Of a stretch of DNA of 64,000 bases, positions 51,075 to 64,000 are shown in pieces. The DNA is from Bigelowiella natans CCMP2755 (Eukaryota > Cercozoa > Chlorarachniophyceae), in the NCBI GenBank assembly GCA_000320545.1, contig ADNK01001587.1:37501-101500 (forward strand). Direction: 5' to 3'. The first letter of the stretch is position 1, and each line of letters starts with the position of its first letter. A model generated the notes under the pieces. It did no database searches, had not been told where the DNA came from, and saw nothing but the letters and a program-made list of their open reading frames with translations. A program made the translations under genes and the position numbers.

Positions 51075-51600
51075 ATGGCTTCGGTGTTTCAGAACCAACA
51101 AAATGCTTTCGTTGGTGGCTCAAACTATGAAGTAGAAGCAAAGGGAGATAGCAAAGAAGCTACGTCTGTCCAATCGCCTCTAATTGCTGTAGATCAACAG
51201 CAGGTGTGTGATTCTGGGGAATATAGCTGATTCAATTTTGTGTGTTGAATCCGAACAATGAGTGGATGCTGTAAATCTAACCTATGCAGCTTTTCTCTGA
51301 AGATGTCGAAGCATATGCTACCGAGGTAGTAGTAAACAATGGATCGACTCCTTAAATGTGTGAACCAATTACTACACAGGCTCATACGCATATGAAGGTA
51401 CTAATTCCACGTTTGCAACTTCAGACATTGAAATGTGGAGAAATGGAAAAAGGAGCTTCTGATAAGGTCGGATTTCCCAAGAATCCATACTTTTTTGTAC
51501 ACTAAATATGGTATGCATGCATTGAGTGCATTGAGACGATTTCTGTAATAAACTATTACTCCTTCCTCCTCTCCCCCTACCCCCCACCCCCCCCTCCCCT

Positions 51601-51645
<45 letters not shown>

Positions 51646-52111
51646 ACATCCCACTGATACCATGATCTTGTCACCGATACGATCTTGTCACCGATACTGC
51701 ACTACTTTTCACTAAACTACTTACTTGTTACTGAGCCTAATTTTTTCTTAATGCAGCTCTCATCATTTGTGTCATTTAATTCTGACCGTTGTTTCTTCAT
51801 AAAGCTCTCTTTTACGTCATTCAATCCTGAACTTACGTCAAGGTATATCCAACTAATCGCGGGCACTTAATAGAATTAGTCGAATCAATTCTAATCAGGA
51901 AAACGATTTGAAATTAAAAAATGGATTGATTTATGAGATTAGCTTTCATAAAATATTGTTAAATGCCAATCAGATTGATAGACGTTGATTCGAAGATCCT
52001 GAAGCAGTTTCGCTTCGATTCTGAGGTACACGAACATTATGTCGTAGGGATTGAGCGAGCTGTTAACACTAGCACCATTGAATCATCGTCGTCGTCATTG
52101 TCGTCGTCGGT

Positions 52112-52157
<46 letters not shown>

Positions 52158-53694
52158 CATATCCTATCCAAATCGTGTAATAAGAGTATTTCTATGAACG
52201 TGTTCATGAACCTTTCTTAAGGTGAAACAGTCTATATCTAAGGAACTCGATCTCCTCCAGCCGTCGGTAGTTTTATTACTAGTTCTCATACTCATATTAT
52301 GAATACCAGGTAGAGTAGGTAGTGCTATAGAAAACAAAGACAAAAACATTATGGCCAGGCCACCTTATTATACGTTATTTTCTGATAATACTTAGTCGAA
52401 GCTGGATGCGCTGCTGCAGTACTCCAGTAAGATTTTAGAGCAGTCCAAGGAAGCTTACAATAAAGAAACGGAGCAGGTGCAAAGATCCTAATATGGATAT
52501 ATTTACTAATATCTTAACTACATCCTAATATGGATGAGTGGAATGGGTAATGGTAGTAGTAGTAGGGTTGCTGCTGATTCTGATTCTATCTCCTTGTCAT
52601 GCATGCAGAAATGGCCATATAATAATAACTTCTACCGAAAATCAACACATAAAACTAATATTGACAAATTATAAAGTAAGTAAAATAGATATAATCGCTT
52701 ATTTCCAGCACCATCTCATCTACAACTCATGCTCGTCATAAACCAGAACGTTGAGAATAGCAAGAAGGTGGAGAAATCTATTCGACTACAAAATGAATCC
52801 AAGACAAAACCGATTTCTAACAACTCCAAGTTGGGATTAAAGTGTCTTGTAGATGTCACTCTTACTATGAAAAAGGCGCTAACTATAGAAAGAGGAAGCA
52901 GAGATGGCAAGCAAGACATCCCGCTTATGTTGTATGAGTGTATTTCATCAACGCTGAATGAGCTACCACCTCTTTCTTTACAGGTACTAGTAATAGTAAT
53001 AGTAGTAGTAGCATATCGGTATTAGAGAACTTGAAGCGAGGTTGGGTTGATGTGATGAGGTGCATATGGTTATCGTGGTAGTAGCGATGATTATAACAAC
53101 TCTTCCTCGTTGCCCCCACTCTTCCCTTTCCTTTATTTCAAGCCTGGAACAATAGAAGGCCTGGAGACAGAAATTCGGCCTGTGATCAAAATGTTGCACT
53201 CCACGATCCTTTCTCCAAAAACGTCACAGAAGGAACGTGCCAAAGCGCTCGAAATCTGCCTCGGATTTGGTCCATATACATCGATTATAAAATCATAAAT
53301 TCAGTCAGCATTAGTGGTGTCATCATCATCCTCATCATCATCATCATCATCATCATCGTCATCATCATCATTATAGTAAACTCCTCATTCTCGTATCAAA
53401 TTTTGTTTGCTGTCATTATTACATTACACAAATTCAGGGTTGGCTCAAGGATCTTTGGAGCAATTATTGGGAGTTGTTACATCTGCACTACTCCATACTG
53501 CGACGTCTGGCACACCGTTATTATTCCCAAATCACAGCAAATTGATCCAAAACCTCGAATCGCACAAAAATGATTTCGGGAACAGAAAAATCCTTCCTCG
53601 AGGTAGAAAACCCGAAGACTTAGAAAAGGAATTTGAGGAAGATCCAATATTCGATTACGACAAGGAAGGTGGTACCAACAGTAATGATGGGACA

Positions 53695-53781
<87 letters not shown>

Positions 53782-54171
53782 CGGGAGAAGGGGGGGGGGG
53801 AGCTCAGCAATAAAATATTAATATAAGATCCTTGTGGAAATACAGCAAAAGGAGCTTTTTAATGATTGGCTACACTATCTTATGTTACTGTTTCCTTGTT
53901 CCGTGAACATTTTGTCTTCCCCGCATTTAATGAACTGAACTACTATATGATACTACCACTACATCAACAGCTAGGAAAACTGGTTCCAACTCTGCTTTAA
54001 GCGCCGGTGCAAAAGCATTAGCTGCACTCGCAAACTTATCGTCTACTGCTGTAGAGATAAATAAAGGGGGGGGTGCACGGCGGAAGGGTGGTGGTAGAGG
54101 TGGAACTCCTGTGGAAAGTAACCTTCTCTTTGAACTCGATGGGTCATGTGAAATGACAGAAACTGAGTGGT

Positions 54172-54203
<32 letters not shown>

Positions 54204-55512
54204 ATAATAGGCTGTGAAGTGTGTGTACAAACGTCTAAAAAAGAAGAGGAAAGAAGCGCAGATATCATGTATATTATGAATTTTGTAAGGAGGAACAAAA
54301 CCAGAGTTACCGAGGATAACGAGAGGGGGGGAGGGGGGGAGGCGGGAAGGTAGGGAGAGGATGAGTAGTGAGGACAGTGATCTGGTGTTCGTGGTAAATG
54401 AGGATGATTTACCATTTACCTTGTTAATATATTGCCCAATTACCTTACCACCTGGTTCTTTTTGATTTTAAACGAAAGAACAGACAATTTAAGCTGAATC
54501 CTCTATCCTAACATTCACTCCTAACTGATATATTGAAGGATCGCTAAAGGCAACGAAGCTGGATATAAGTGGAATGCCCGTGTGAATGGATTGCGCGAGG
54601 GCTTTAAATTTAAATCTTCTAACAAAGGATTCCCTTACCTTCGTTTTGGCTATCCAACTAGTACTTACAAATATATAGAACAACCACAAGAAGGAGGAAA
54701 ACTTAGAAGAGAGGAGAGAGAGAAAGAGTGAGTGAGTGAGAGAGAGAGAGAGAGAGAGAGAGGGAATATGTGAGAATCGTTGTGATAGTGAAGAAGTCGT
54801 ACTCTCTTGAGAGCAATTGATCATGCGTCATGTGGCAGCAGTAGGGTTGTCTTGCTATTTGAATGTTATAGGACAATGATGGTAAAGAGTTGATAATATG
54901 TACTGGCGGTGCTGATCTCATTAATGCTGCCTTCTCCATTTTTTTGGGTGTTCCTTCCAGGTACTCATGGCCTCTTATGGGACTCGCGAATTGAGCCCCC
55001 GTGCACGATTTTTCTTGTGGATAGATACTACAAACCTGAAAACGGTGGCGCGCAGATGGGAAATAGGTAATATAAGTATGAATTAACAATAATAATGGCA
55101 TAGGAGGAGAAGAGACCAAGAATCCGCATGGAATAGAATATCAATCAATTAGTTACGAATCAATGGCAGCATAGTATGTATCCCCTTTGCTAGCAAATGT
55201 ATCATCGTCATCAGTGCTATGACTATCACTACTTATGCATAGCTTGCAAAGTCGGGATAATGCCTGGTCGTTTGGGCGTCGATACGCACAGTTAGCGGTG
55301 TATTGTGCCGGGGAATCTGTCGGAAGATGTAAGACTTCAGTAGGCAAGTGGTCCATGCAGGTCCAATCCGTCGTCGTCAAGTTGTAGTAGAAGGAGAAAA
55401 AAAAGAAGAAAAGGAAAAATTATATCAACAGAATAGACGATCCTTTTTTGTCATTATAATTGAATGATAACCCTTTATAGACTAAACATACCACATCAGC
55501 TTGATTGCGCTC

Positions 55513-55579
<67 letters not shown>

Positions 55580-56352
55580 TGTTGAAATTGCCGCTCTAAT
55601 ATCATCGTTTTTGAATCCCCAAAAATTAAGGCGGTAACCATAGATAAAGTGCAAAAACAATATAAGTGGTACTTGGATGGCAAGATGCATGCCCTTTCTA
55701 CTCCATTCCGATTTATGAGTCCGGGGCGCCTCGCTATTGGCAAGGGTAGACGATCACTTGTAGCAGTGAGGGAAAAGCCGTTATGCCTTCGCAGCAAATA
55801 GTAGAATAAATGGTTGCAGTGGAGTAAAAACTAGGTTAGATTTCAGTTGTATTATTTTGTGCGTTTCAGATGTTGATGATCATGATATTCATCACCATTA
55901 TCATCATCATCATTATCATCACCACCACCATCTCCATCTTCTATGATTAACCAGGTGCTAAATCCCAGTTTGAGTGGTCAACGTTAGACGTCGGGTCGAT
56001 CGTTGCATACGACGACGTCTTATCCGAATCTTCCATCAAAAAGGTATTTGACTACTTGTCTCGGAAATACTCAATCATCTGCGAAGGAACAGCAGCAATC
56101 TCTCAACCCTTGGGTGGAGTGGATGGCATTGATCTTGTGATGTTTAAGCCTCTTGCACTCGAGGTATACATCAAATGATGAGTGATATATGTTCATGCAT
56201 ACATGCATCCATTGTTGTTGTTAGCTGCTCATTTATTAACTTCCTTTTCACTTTCCTTCCTTTAATTATTGGATGCAAAGGCATGTCGTGCGGTGTTCTG
56301 CAAGCATATTAATATTGATATTAGTGTTGGAAAGGTGTATGTGTGTGTATGT

Positions 56353-56396
<44 letters not shown>

Positions 56397-56410
56397 GTGA
56401 GAGAGAGAGA

Positions 56411-56455
<45 letters not shown>

Positions 56456-57223
56456 GCGAGTAGTAATTCACTATCTTCTATCTTCTCCCCAGGTGGTGCC
56501 TCAAACCTTGGAGCATTGTGTAAGTATCCTGACGTGCGTTGAGGCATCGTATTTAGGGCGAAAACCATTCGCAGCTGAGTACTTCCGACAACTGATGGCC
56601 ATTGGCCGGGACACTCTCACAATCCTTAAAACTCATCTCCTGCAATATTCGCGAACAATGATGACTCCCGATGCACATCATGTAATCATAAATCTATCAG
56701 TAGCGATTGTAATACATTGTGAAAATAGTATTGCTGTGATGATACGTCATTGGGGTTTGCGGATAGGTATTGGACGGTGTGTATTTTTTTAGTGGGAGGA
56801 TGATAGTATTGATGCATATTTTTATTTTTACCATGGTCATCAACATCTATCACTATCATCATCATTATCATTATCCCCATGCTTTATCAAACAGATTCGT
56901 GACGACGTGATTACGAAGGCTGGAAATCTTTTGATATCTCTCCTTATTGCCGAACCGAGTTCCTCAAAGATTAGCCTTCATGTGAAAAACGCTATTCGAG
57001 GTGGAGCAGGATCTGCGCTTATCGACGGGTATGGATTCTTGTTTCCCCAAATACCTAAGCAAATTATGGTACTCAAAGATCTCGTGCTTCGAGAAGAGAA
57101 AAACAGCAGCAGCAGCACCAGCACCAAATACAACTTGGATTTGAAAGTTGTGATTGAGCGTTTATTCGCTCGATACACGAAGTTCTCTACTTGTGTCCAG
57201 GTAGTAATTATGGAATGGCCATT

Positions 57224-57259
<36 letters not shown>

Positions 57260-60200
57260 ATATAGCCGTTGGGAATACAGTAATGTTTCAGTAGCAGTAT
57301 TAGAAGAGTGAAGACTCAACTCAAACTGTTAATGTTATAGTCCTCTTTCTTGCTCACTTTTTCTATCATCCTCTTGATGCTCTGTGGAAATTTTTTGTGT
57401 ATCAATATGGTAATACTCATCCATCAGGTTCTGAACGAGATTGAAGAGGCTGCTACAAGAAACAAAAATGGCACTGAGGATAACACGCCAAAAAAGGCAT
57501 TCGAAGAATTTCTGGAAATAATGCTTAATTCTAGCGTTGATATTACGGTAGACGAGCTTAAAAAAGCAAAATTTGGAGCAGATGCTACTGCTAATGGTGG
57601 TGCACAGCCAACACTCGAGGCACTTTGTTCAATGCAAGCGCACATTACTGCGCGCATGACCAAAGCGTGCGCTGCAGCAGATGCTGCGAATAAACTCTCG
57701 GAAGATCTTCCTGGAACTCTCCTTTGTCTAATGACCGATAAACCAAGAAGCTTTACAAAAAACGATTCAGAACCCATTGAAATGAAGTAATTGTGGTGTT
57801 GGTTGTGTCGATATATGTAGAAAACAAAATGTGCAGAATGGCGATGATGTTATGATGATAATGATGATGACGGTGACGATGAGATGCAAGAACAATAATA
57901 ATGCACTCGATTATATTGAAAATTTTGGCATGTCTACATATATTAATTTTGATAATTAATATTAGATATTATTTTCATTATTATCAAGATTTGAGGAGCG
58001 ACTGAACCCCAAGAAATTCACTGTTGACTTTTGGATGAAATCAAACGGGACGGGTGCCTATTCTCTTATTTCGAATGGCTCTAGTACCGCAGGAGGTTTC
58101 GTGATGACTTCTTCGAACAACTACATTGTCGCGGTATTGTTCAAAGACGGTGGACAAGTCAACTTGCAGGCTCTTGATCAATGCAAAGTAAATGTATGGA
58201 CGAGAGTCACATTTATTTACGATGGTGAATGTGCAGAGATCTTCTTAGATCTGAAGTCTTCGAATAAGATAAACATGAGCGACTTCAAGGCGAATAGCAC
58301 TACCACACTTAAAATAGGGGCAAAGAACTCATGTGTCATGTATAACTTCAAGATGATGTCGGAAGTTCTAAATAAACTGCAACTTGAGTGCCATGCTGGC
58401 AATGACTGTAGAACTTACTTGGATAATCTCGAAAAGAAGCTTCAGGACGAAGAGCGGATGGCTAAAAAGAAGAGTGAGCTTGAGGGAGGAAAAATCACTA
58501 GGGTTACATTGGAGGATCAGCGTGACCACTCAGAACTGACGATTGAACACCTCAAGGACAAAAAGATTATGTCACTATTCCTCGGTAGTGGTGGCTATGG
58601 CACAACGAAAGACAACAAAGACGATAATGCAGTAGCTGTGATTCCAATACTGAAATCAGTCTCATATGACCTTAAGACACGTATGTTAGTGTTTAAAGGA
58701 GAAGGGTTCTCTTCTAACGACAAGAAAGAGGGAAAAGAAGGAGAGAAACTAGCAACGACGTGCGACATCCCAATTGTAGATTCCGTAAAACTGGAAGAAT
58801 CTAAAGTACTTGATACGATTCAGAGCTTAGCTTATATGAGCAAGCCTGCAAGCAGCGGTAGCGTGAATTTCACATTGCCAACTGAAAAGCAGGTCATTGC
58901 AGCTCTGAAGGAGGCTAAGAAGAAGAGAGCAACCGATCATAAAAGTACTACTACGAAGCAATGTGGCGAAAATGGCATGCCCCCTCTTGCCCCGACAAAA
59001 CTTACCAAATCAAAAAAAATTGGGATGCTAAAGAAGTTAGATATGTCTGGAGAGTCATCCTCTGCTACTTCTACATCCTCTGCTACTAATGGCGATCGCT
59101 CATCTCCTTCCTTCTCTGCTGTTACCACGCCAAGGTCGCGAAAGCGAGGCAGTAATGTATCAAAACTCATGGAGTTATATTCGAAACCTAATGAGGGAAA
59201 GGAAAAGAAATCACAGCTGCCGATGAAGGGAAAATCAAAACAAAAGACTAACATGAAGGGAAATGCGAAAATCGATACAGAAAGTAATGAAATAAAGGCG
59301 GAAGATAAGAAAAATAGTAGTTGCATTCACGAGGAAATGAGTTCAAAGACGACGAAGGAAAAGAAAGAGGAAATAGAAGTTGAACAGAAGGAAAGCGATG
59401 GTAATGCCACTGGAGATGATGATGGAAACACTGCTAGGTCGAGCACGGTGTCATCCAATATGTCAAAGGAAGAAATGGAAGCAAAAGAAAGGAAACGCAT
59501 AGAGGAACTTATTGAAAGACGATTTAAGATCGCCTCAGATGCATATAAGAACCGTTTGGCTGCAAACAGGGCTAAGACAAAGGCTGTTAATGATCTCTAC
59601 ATCCAGTTGCTTTCTAAATATGCAGTTATAGTTCTGGATGCAAGCAACAGAATTCTCTTAACCTATTGTACAAAGATTAGTTCAGCAGTCATTGCTTCGA
59701 AGACAAAGGCAACACCAGAAGCAGCAGGAGCAGCAGAATTGGAACTACGCCCATTTCTAATATCAATGGCGAAGACACTACATAACTCAATCGTGTCAAA
59801 GATATATCCGCCTCTTCTATCAAACCTGACATCACTAGCAGATCCAAACTTTGCAAACATCACAGCAATATTCCTGGCTCCGTTATTGACACTTGTTGAC
59901 ACACACCAAAAACTTGCCGTCGATTTCTCTATTTACCATTTCAAGTTGGAGTTACGAGATAGCAATCTAAGCAACGATAAAAAAGATCAGAAACAGAGAG
60001 ACCGTGACTCTGAACTGAAACAAATGAAATGGATATGTCATTATCTTCCTAGCTTGTGTACGAGTACATGCAGCCGTATTGCTCAATCACTTGTCAGAAG
60101 CATTCCAAAACACGGAATCGAGAACAAGGGTGAGGAAAAATGGATGGAGACGCCGATGTTTAGGGGGGGCTTGGTTAGTGATGATGGTGATAATAGTGGT

Positions 60201-63200
60201 GATTCTGAAAATAAGACAGCAGCTGAGGACGGACCACATAATAAAAGGGAATCGTATGATCTTTCTAAGTCGGAGGAAACTAAGCTTATTGCCCGTATAA
60301 TGAAATGTGGCATTGAGGGAAAGAACAGCACTGATACAAATATGAAAGAGCTATGGGCTGATATAAAGCAGCGAGCTGGCAAAAGATCACGCGTACAAAA
60401 ATCAATCCAAAAACAAGCGGATGAATGTACGGTCGGTATCTTCTGTGTAATTACAAAACATGTGCATCTGTTAAAAGCTGTGACAGAAATTCTAGACGAG
60501 GGAGATCTTGAAAATAGCAATCAGAAGGTAATGGGTCTCTTGGCTGACTACTATCGCACAGCAAGCACGGTTGGCAACATCATGAGAGTTATGAAGGGTC
60601 AGGCTGGTGACGTGGGAGTTTTTCATGCAAACACGATGAAGAGGATAAGGTTCTTCCTAGAATTGGAACCAGCGCCTTCAGTATCACCAGCTAAAGGTAT
60701 CTACCAAGATCTGTTACCTAATATGAAAACGAAACTTAGAAGGCGTTCCTCTGTTGGTCTTTCTATCCCTCAACATGCTCCGCAAATAAGACGCACACGT
60801 TCTGTGCTGAAGCCCAAATCTAAGTGGAGAAAGGCCAAGATTATTCTCACACTCCTACGCACAGCTTTTAAGGCCGTTAGTCGTCTAAAGAGATTGATGC
60901 TTCTGTCGCGCATGCGTGGTAACTTTGACAATGAGGAAACGAAGGGAAAGATTTCTGAGGACAAGCGACTAGTGTCTGACTTGATGAAGATCATTAATAT
61001 GTCTGACAACAGGTTTAAGGTAGAAGACATGCGCTTGGCCTTAGATAAACAAAGAGAGCGTGCGATGCTTCGGCTTCAGGGTCTCAAAGTATTTAACAGG
61101 CTCAGTGAAACCGTTATCAATTATCACTCAAAGCTTTCCGACATGCTATCTGTGGCCGTGAAGGAATACCTTGGTAGCGATACCAATGTGACTGATAATA
61201 AAAATGCTGCTGCATCACCAAGGGAGCAGAAGACATGTAAAGAGCGCCAGCAGACTGACTTGCACGCAAAGGCGAAGAAAATTGTCGCAGATCGTAGTGG
61301 CATTCCTACCGTCATTAGCGCGTTGAGCAAATCTTTTGGATCAAATACCATGGTTAAAGACGGAGTTGTTGATTTGAAAGTAAATGAATCATCGTCTCTT
61401 TTTCCTGACCATTATCTCTCAGATGTTGAAACAGTGGGTTTAAGCTTATGGAAACAATTGGGAGAGGAATACTATGGAGTTGTGCGCAAGTTAGTGAATA
61501 TTAAGCACGACAAGCTTGATCCAAATACTACTCTCAGTGCAATACAAATGTGCAACATGGATCTTCGAACAGAAGATTTGCAGCATATAAACGACGTTGG
61601 CATTATTCCTTTTATCACACCTCTCATTAAATATCCGATTATTGATGCGCTACCGTTACGTAAACTCTTGCTGGATAGAAAGGTTAATGATAAGATTTCT
61701 GATGAAAGCGCAGCGAATGATCTATTCAAGTGTCTTTCTTCCTCTTTGGTTACAGTGGATGCTGAGGCGTTAAAGGTGAGATACGCCGCGTGGACTCTAT
61801 TTCGCTATATAGCTTATCTTGGCGCAGATTATCCCATTCTTTCACACGTCATGTTAGATAATGTCAAGGAACAACTTTCCCTTTTAGCGAAGCTCATTTC
61901 GTTCCAAACGTTGCCTATTAGTCTTAAAAAAGAAATCAAAGAGAATCACATATTGTTAGAGAAGCAATGGACAAGGCAAGTTGAGAAGAAAAAAATAGCA
62001 GAGAAAGCTAGTAAGGCCCTAGCTCATAAGCTGGAGCGTCCGTTTTTTTGCTTCAACTTTTCCTCGCAACAAAGCAGCAGAGATCTTCCCGAATACTGCA
62101 GCTGGTATGGCGAAAAAGGCGATGGTAACGTTCCTACTCCTAATGTTGAATTAGGAGCTTTAAGAGGAGATGAAGGAGGATTAGAGATTCCTAAGTCGTT
62201 CCTTTTGGCATTTACAAATCCCCTCAAAACAGACAAATTGCTAAGTGACTACAGCGTTGTACTGGATCTTAAGGTTGATAAGTTATCGAAGGATGCTAAA
62301 AATGGTATACCTCTATTTGCTGCCAAAACCGGGAAAAAATCAACGCAAGTCTTTATTACATCGAACGGAATTGTTGGTTTTGAAGCCCGTTCCTCGGAAG
62401 CAAAAGAAGGAAAGGAAGACATTGGTAGAGTGAAACCAAATGAGTGGCAACGTATCGTCATTGTTGTAAAAGCATCAAGCACTAAAATTAGTACTTATGT
62501 TAATGGGAAAAAATCATCTGAAAAAGTCAGCCATGTGATCTCCCCTACATCCTCGTACACAATAGCAAATGAGAGTTTCGGAGTATTTCCTTGCTTTCCA
62601 CGTGTTCCAGAAGATGTTCATCGATTTCTCTATGGCGTGAAGATCATCACTAGAAGTCTATCCGATGGAGAAGTGACCGAAATGGCCGGACTTCCCACCG
62701 AGATGAAAGTTAGGCATAATCATAAGTATCAGATGGCTGTCAAGGCACTTTTCCGTATACTACAGCAGCCACATAAAGCTAAAAACTTTTTGAAGCTGGA
62801 TTTAAAGGCTTCCGTTTTCGATGAAGAGGGGATGAAGGACGTGTTGGATATGGAAGAATTGGTTGAAGGTTATTGCGTGGCACAGAAGATTGCCCAAGAT
62901 AAGTTCGTCGAAAAAATATACATGGACGATTGGAGCGAGTTATTTATATGGTCTGCATCTGTATCTGATATTAAATTGGTCGATACGATTCCATCTCTTT
63001 CAGCGGTTGTCAAATATTATCAACAGCGAACAGCCCAAGCGATCAAAATCAAAGTTAATGTTGCTAAGGATGGTTCTGATCATACTCTCACGATCTACGG
63101 TGATACGAAGGTCGACGATATACTCAGGATGCTTGAGGAGGAAGAAAAGGTTAACACGAAAAATATGGAGTTGGTATTGAACCCGATGTCGCAAATTTCG

Positions 63201-64000
63201 CAATCATCGTCCTCTTCGGCTTCATCGTCAATCTCCTCGTACGTAATCCTAGAAGGAACACAAACGGTTAAAGAACTTAACTTGACTGATTCCTCTTCAG
63301 TGACATTAATTGAAAGCAAGAGACAAATGGTTGCCAGTAGAAGATTCTGGGCTTCCTTTGATCGGTTTGCCCACCTTCAAGATGCTAGTATGAACTGGTA
63401 CCGTGTGTCATCCTTAGAGCGCGAGCTGCGAAACTCGGAGAAATCATGGGTTCCTTCATCCGCAGAGATTTCGATTTACTTAGCACAAATGATGTGGTTA
63501 ACGCTTCGAATTTCAAAGTGCCGTGAGATCTCGGAACGTGTGCGTAACGCTGACTGGATGAACATATTGCTCACATTAGCACTGAAAAGGCCCGTGAACC
63601 CAACCCCAGAGTCTGTTGAGCCGTCTCTATTAACAAGTGGCATTCTCGCAGCCAAAATGTTGCAGCTCCATCTACCATACATACACCCTACAAACCCAGG
63701 TCTAAACCTGAATGGGGAAGATATTCTCAAGATGATATTCGAGAAGGTCGTTGGATTTATGTTCCCTTGCAGTAACAGGGAGAGTGGAGACGAGAAAAAG
63801 GGCGAAAAAGGATGGAATAAAAAGAGGAAGCCATCTCAACATGTTTGGGAGGCATATGACCGTGTTTTTTCCAAATATTGCCTTTCAGGGTTTGCTATGT
63901 GCTGGGAACTTGTCCATGTTTATCGTAAGCTTCTATCCGGTGGCAGCAAATTAGTACAGGATGAATGGCGAGAGCTATGTGATATCCGGCTTTTCGACGC
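51075..64000 (+). CDS. Giant multidomain protein with three ConA/LamG-like segments (3' end outside window)
   Basis: ATG at 51075 (MASVFQNQQNAFVGG). Exons include 51075-51203, 51290-51325, 51380-51466, 51757-51842, 51974-52025, 52222-52266, 52396-52476, 52709-52983, 53143-53269, 53438-53668, 53971-54169, 54539-54660, 54961-55066, 55630 onward, 55956 onward, about 56282-56336, about 56494-56680, 56896-57200, 57429-57786 and 57989-64000, the last open to the window edge (2004 codons). Most joins are in phase. The 53.1-53.4 kb join gives EICLGFGLAQGSLEQLL. ConA-like segment 1 spans 54-56 kb (WYLDGKMHALSTPFRFMSPG, then VGSIVAYDDVLSESSIKKV). Segment 2 is at about 58017-58390 and segment 3 at about 62240-62690 (VKPNEWQRIVIVVKAS, STYVNGKKSS). 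A disordered Lys/Ser region lies near 58900-59470 and a ubiquitin-like stretch near 63045-63180. Resembles giant HECTD4/ZZEF1-type proteins only loosely. The join into 52709 and exons at 55.07-55.63 kb are unresolved. Confidence 0.75.
51608..51641. repeat. (TC)n microsatellite with C-rich flank
   Basis: Intronic, in the giant gene, after a C-rich stretch from about 51580. An ATC run follows in another intron at about 52106-52158. Confidence 0.9.
53701..53780. repeat. (TA)n-(GT)n microsatellite
   Basis: Intronic in the giant gene, starting about 30 bp past a 5' splice site. Similar runs lie at 54727-54761 (GA), 55512-55577 (TA), 56339-56451 (GT then GA) and 57226-57256 (TA). Confidence 0.9.

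Noticed and set aside
54300..54415. Minus-strand 162-codon frame at 53927-54415
   Set aside because: It is antisense to a plus-strand exon (53971-54169) that joins in phase to its neighbours in the giant gene.
1..64000. CRISPR array, bacterial operon, rRNA or tRNA genes
   Set aside because: No regular repeat-spacer pattern, no tRNA cloverleaf or rRNA core was recognised by eye; all coding evidence is spliced and eukaryotic.

Overview
This is a window of nuclear DNA from an intron-rich microbial eukaryote. Evidence: no operons or Shine-Dalgarno layout; GT-AG introns that join conserved protein families in frame; TAA, TAG and TGA all used as stops; and simple-sequence repeats (TA, GT, GA, GAT, AGT) in most introns. 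I cannot name the species. No rRNA, tRNA, CRISPR array, virus or transposase was recognised. Most genes appear only as short spliced exons; I rebuilt them by hand from splice sites and family motifs, so exon edges are inferences.

Layout: (1) 1391-6254, minus, C2-RasGAP protein. (2) 6950-10909, plus, phosphatidylinositol-phosphate kinase, head to head with the first. (3) 11741-14845, minus, unidentified multi-spanning membrane protein with a long basic tail. (4) about 15480-18420, plus, unidentified protein, head to head with the third. (5) 20571-25474, plus, class-III PLP aminotransferase, 19 exons followed. (6) about 28100-31465, minus, triose-phosphate/nucleotide-sugar transporter family (SLC35-like). 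(7) 31826-34891, plus, phytanoyl-CoA dioxygenase family domain behind an N-terminal Cys-rich zinc-ribbon region, head to head with the sixth. (8) 36474-46869, minus, RECQ1-like DNA helicase. (9) about 47600-48300, plus, small hypothetical gene, head to head with the eighth. (10) 51075 to beyond the window end, plus, giant multidomain protein with three concanavalin-A/laminin-G-like segments and a 6-kb terminal exon.

The most unusual non-coding feature is a set of intergenic islands (about 1-760, 11030-11720, 18480-19300, 25620-27000, 35100-36420 and 48310-50480). They are packed with self-complementary words (GCTAGC, TCTAGA, GCATGC, ATGCAT) and larger palindromes. They sit only at gene 3' ends, in convergent or tandem gaps, and are absent from all four divergent promoter gaps. 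Two islands carry three copies of one hairpin whose arms are conserved and whose inner base pairs appear to covary. A second theme is recent tandem duplication of 41-54 bp at exon/intron edges, seen in the helicase, aminotransferase and transporter genes.

Functionally the left end is signalling (a Ras off-switch, a phosphoinositide kinase, a membrane protein). The middle is metabolism and transport. The right end holds genome maintenance and a giant scaffold-like or ubiquitin-ligase-like protein whose identity depends on sequence outside the window.
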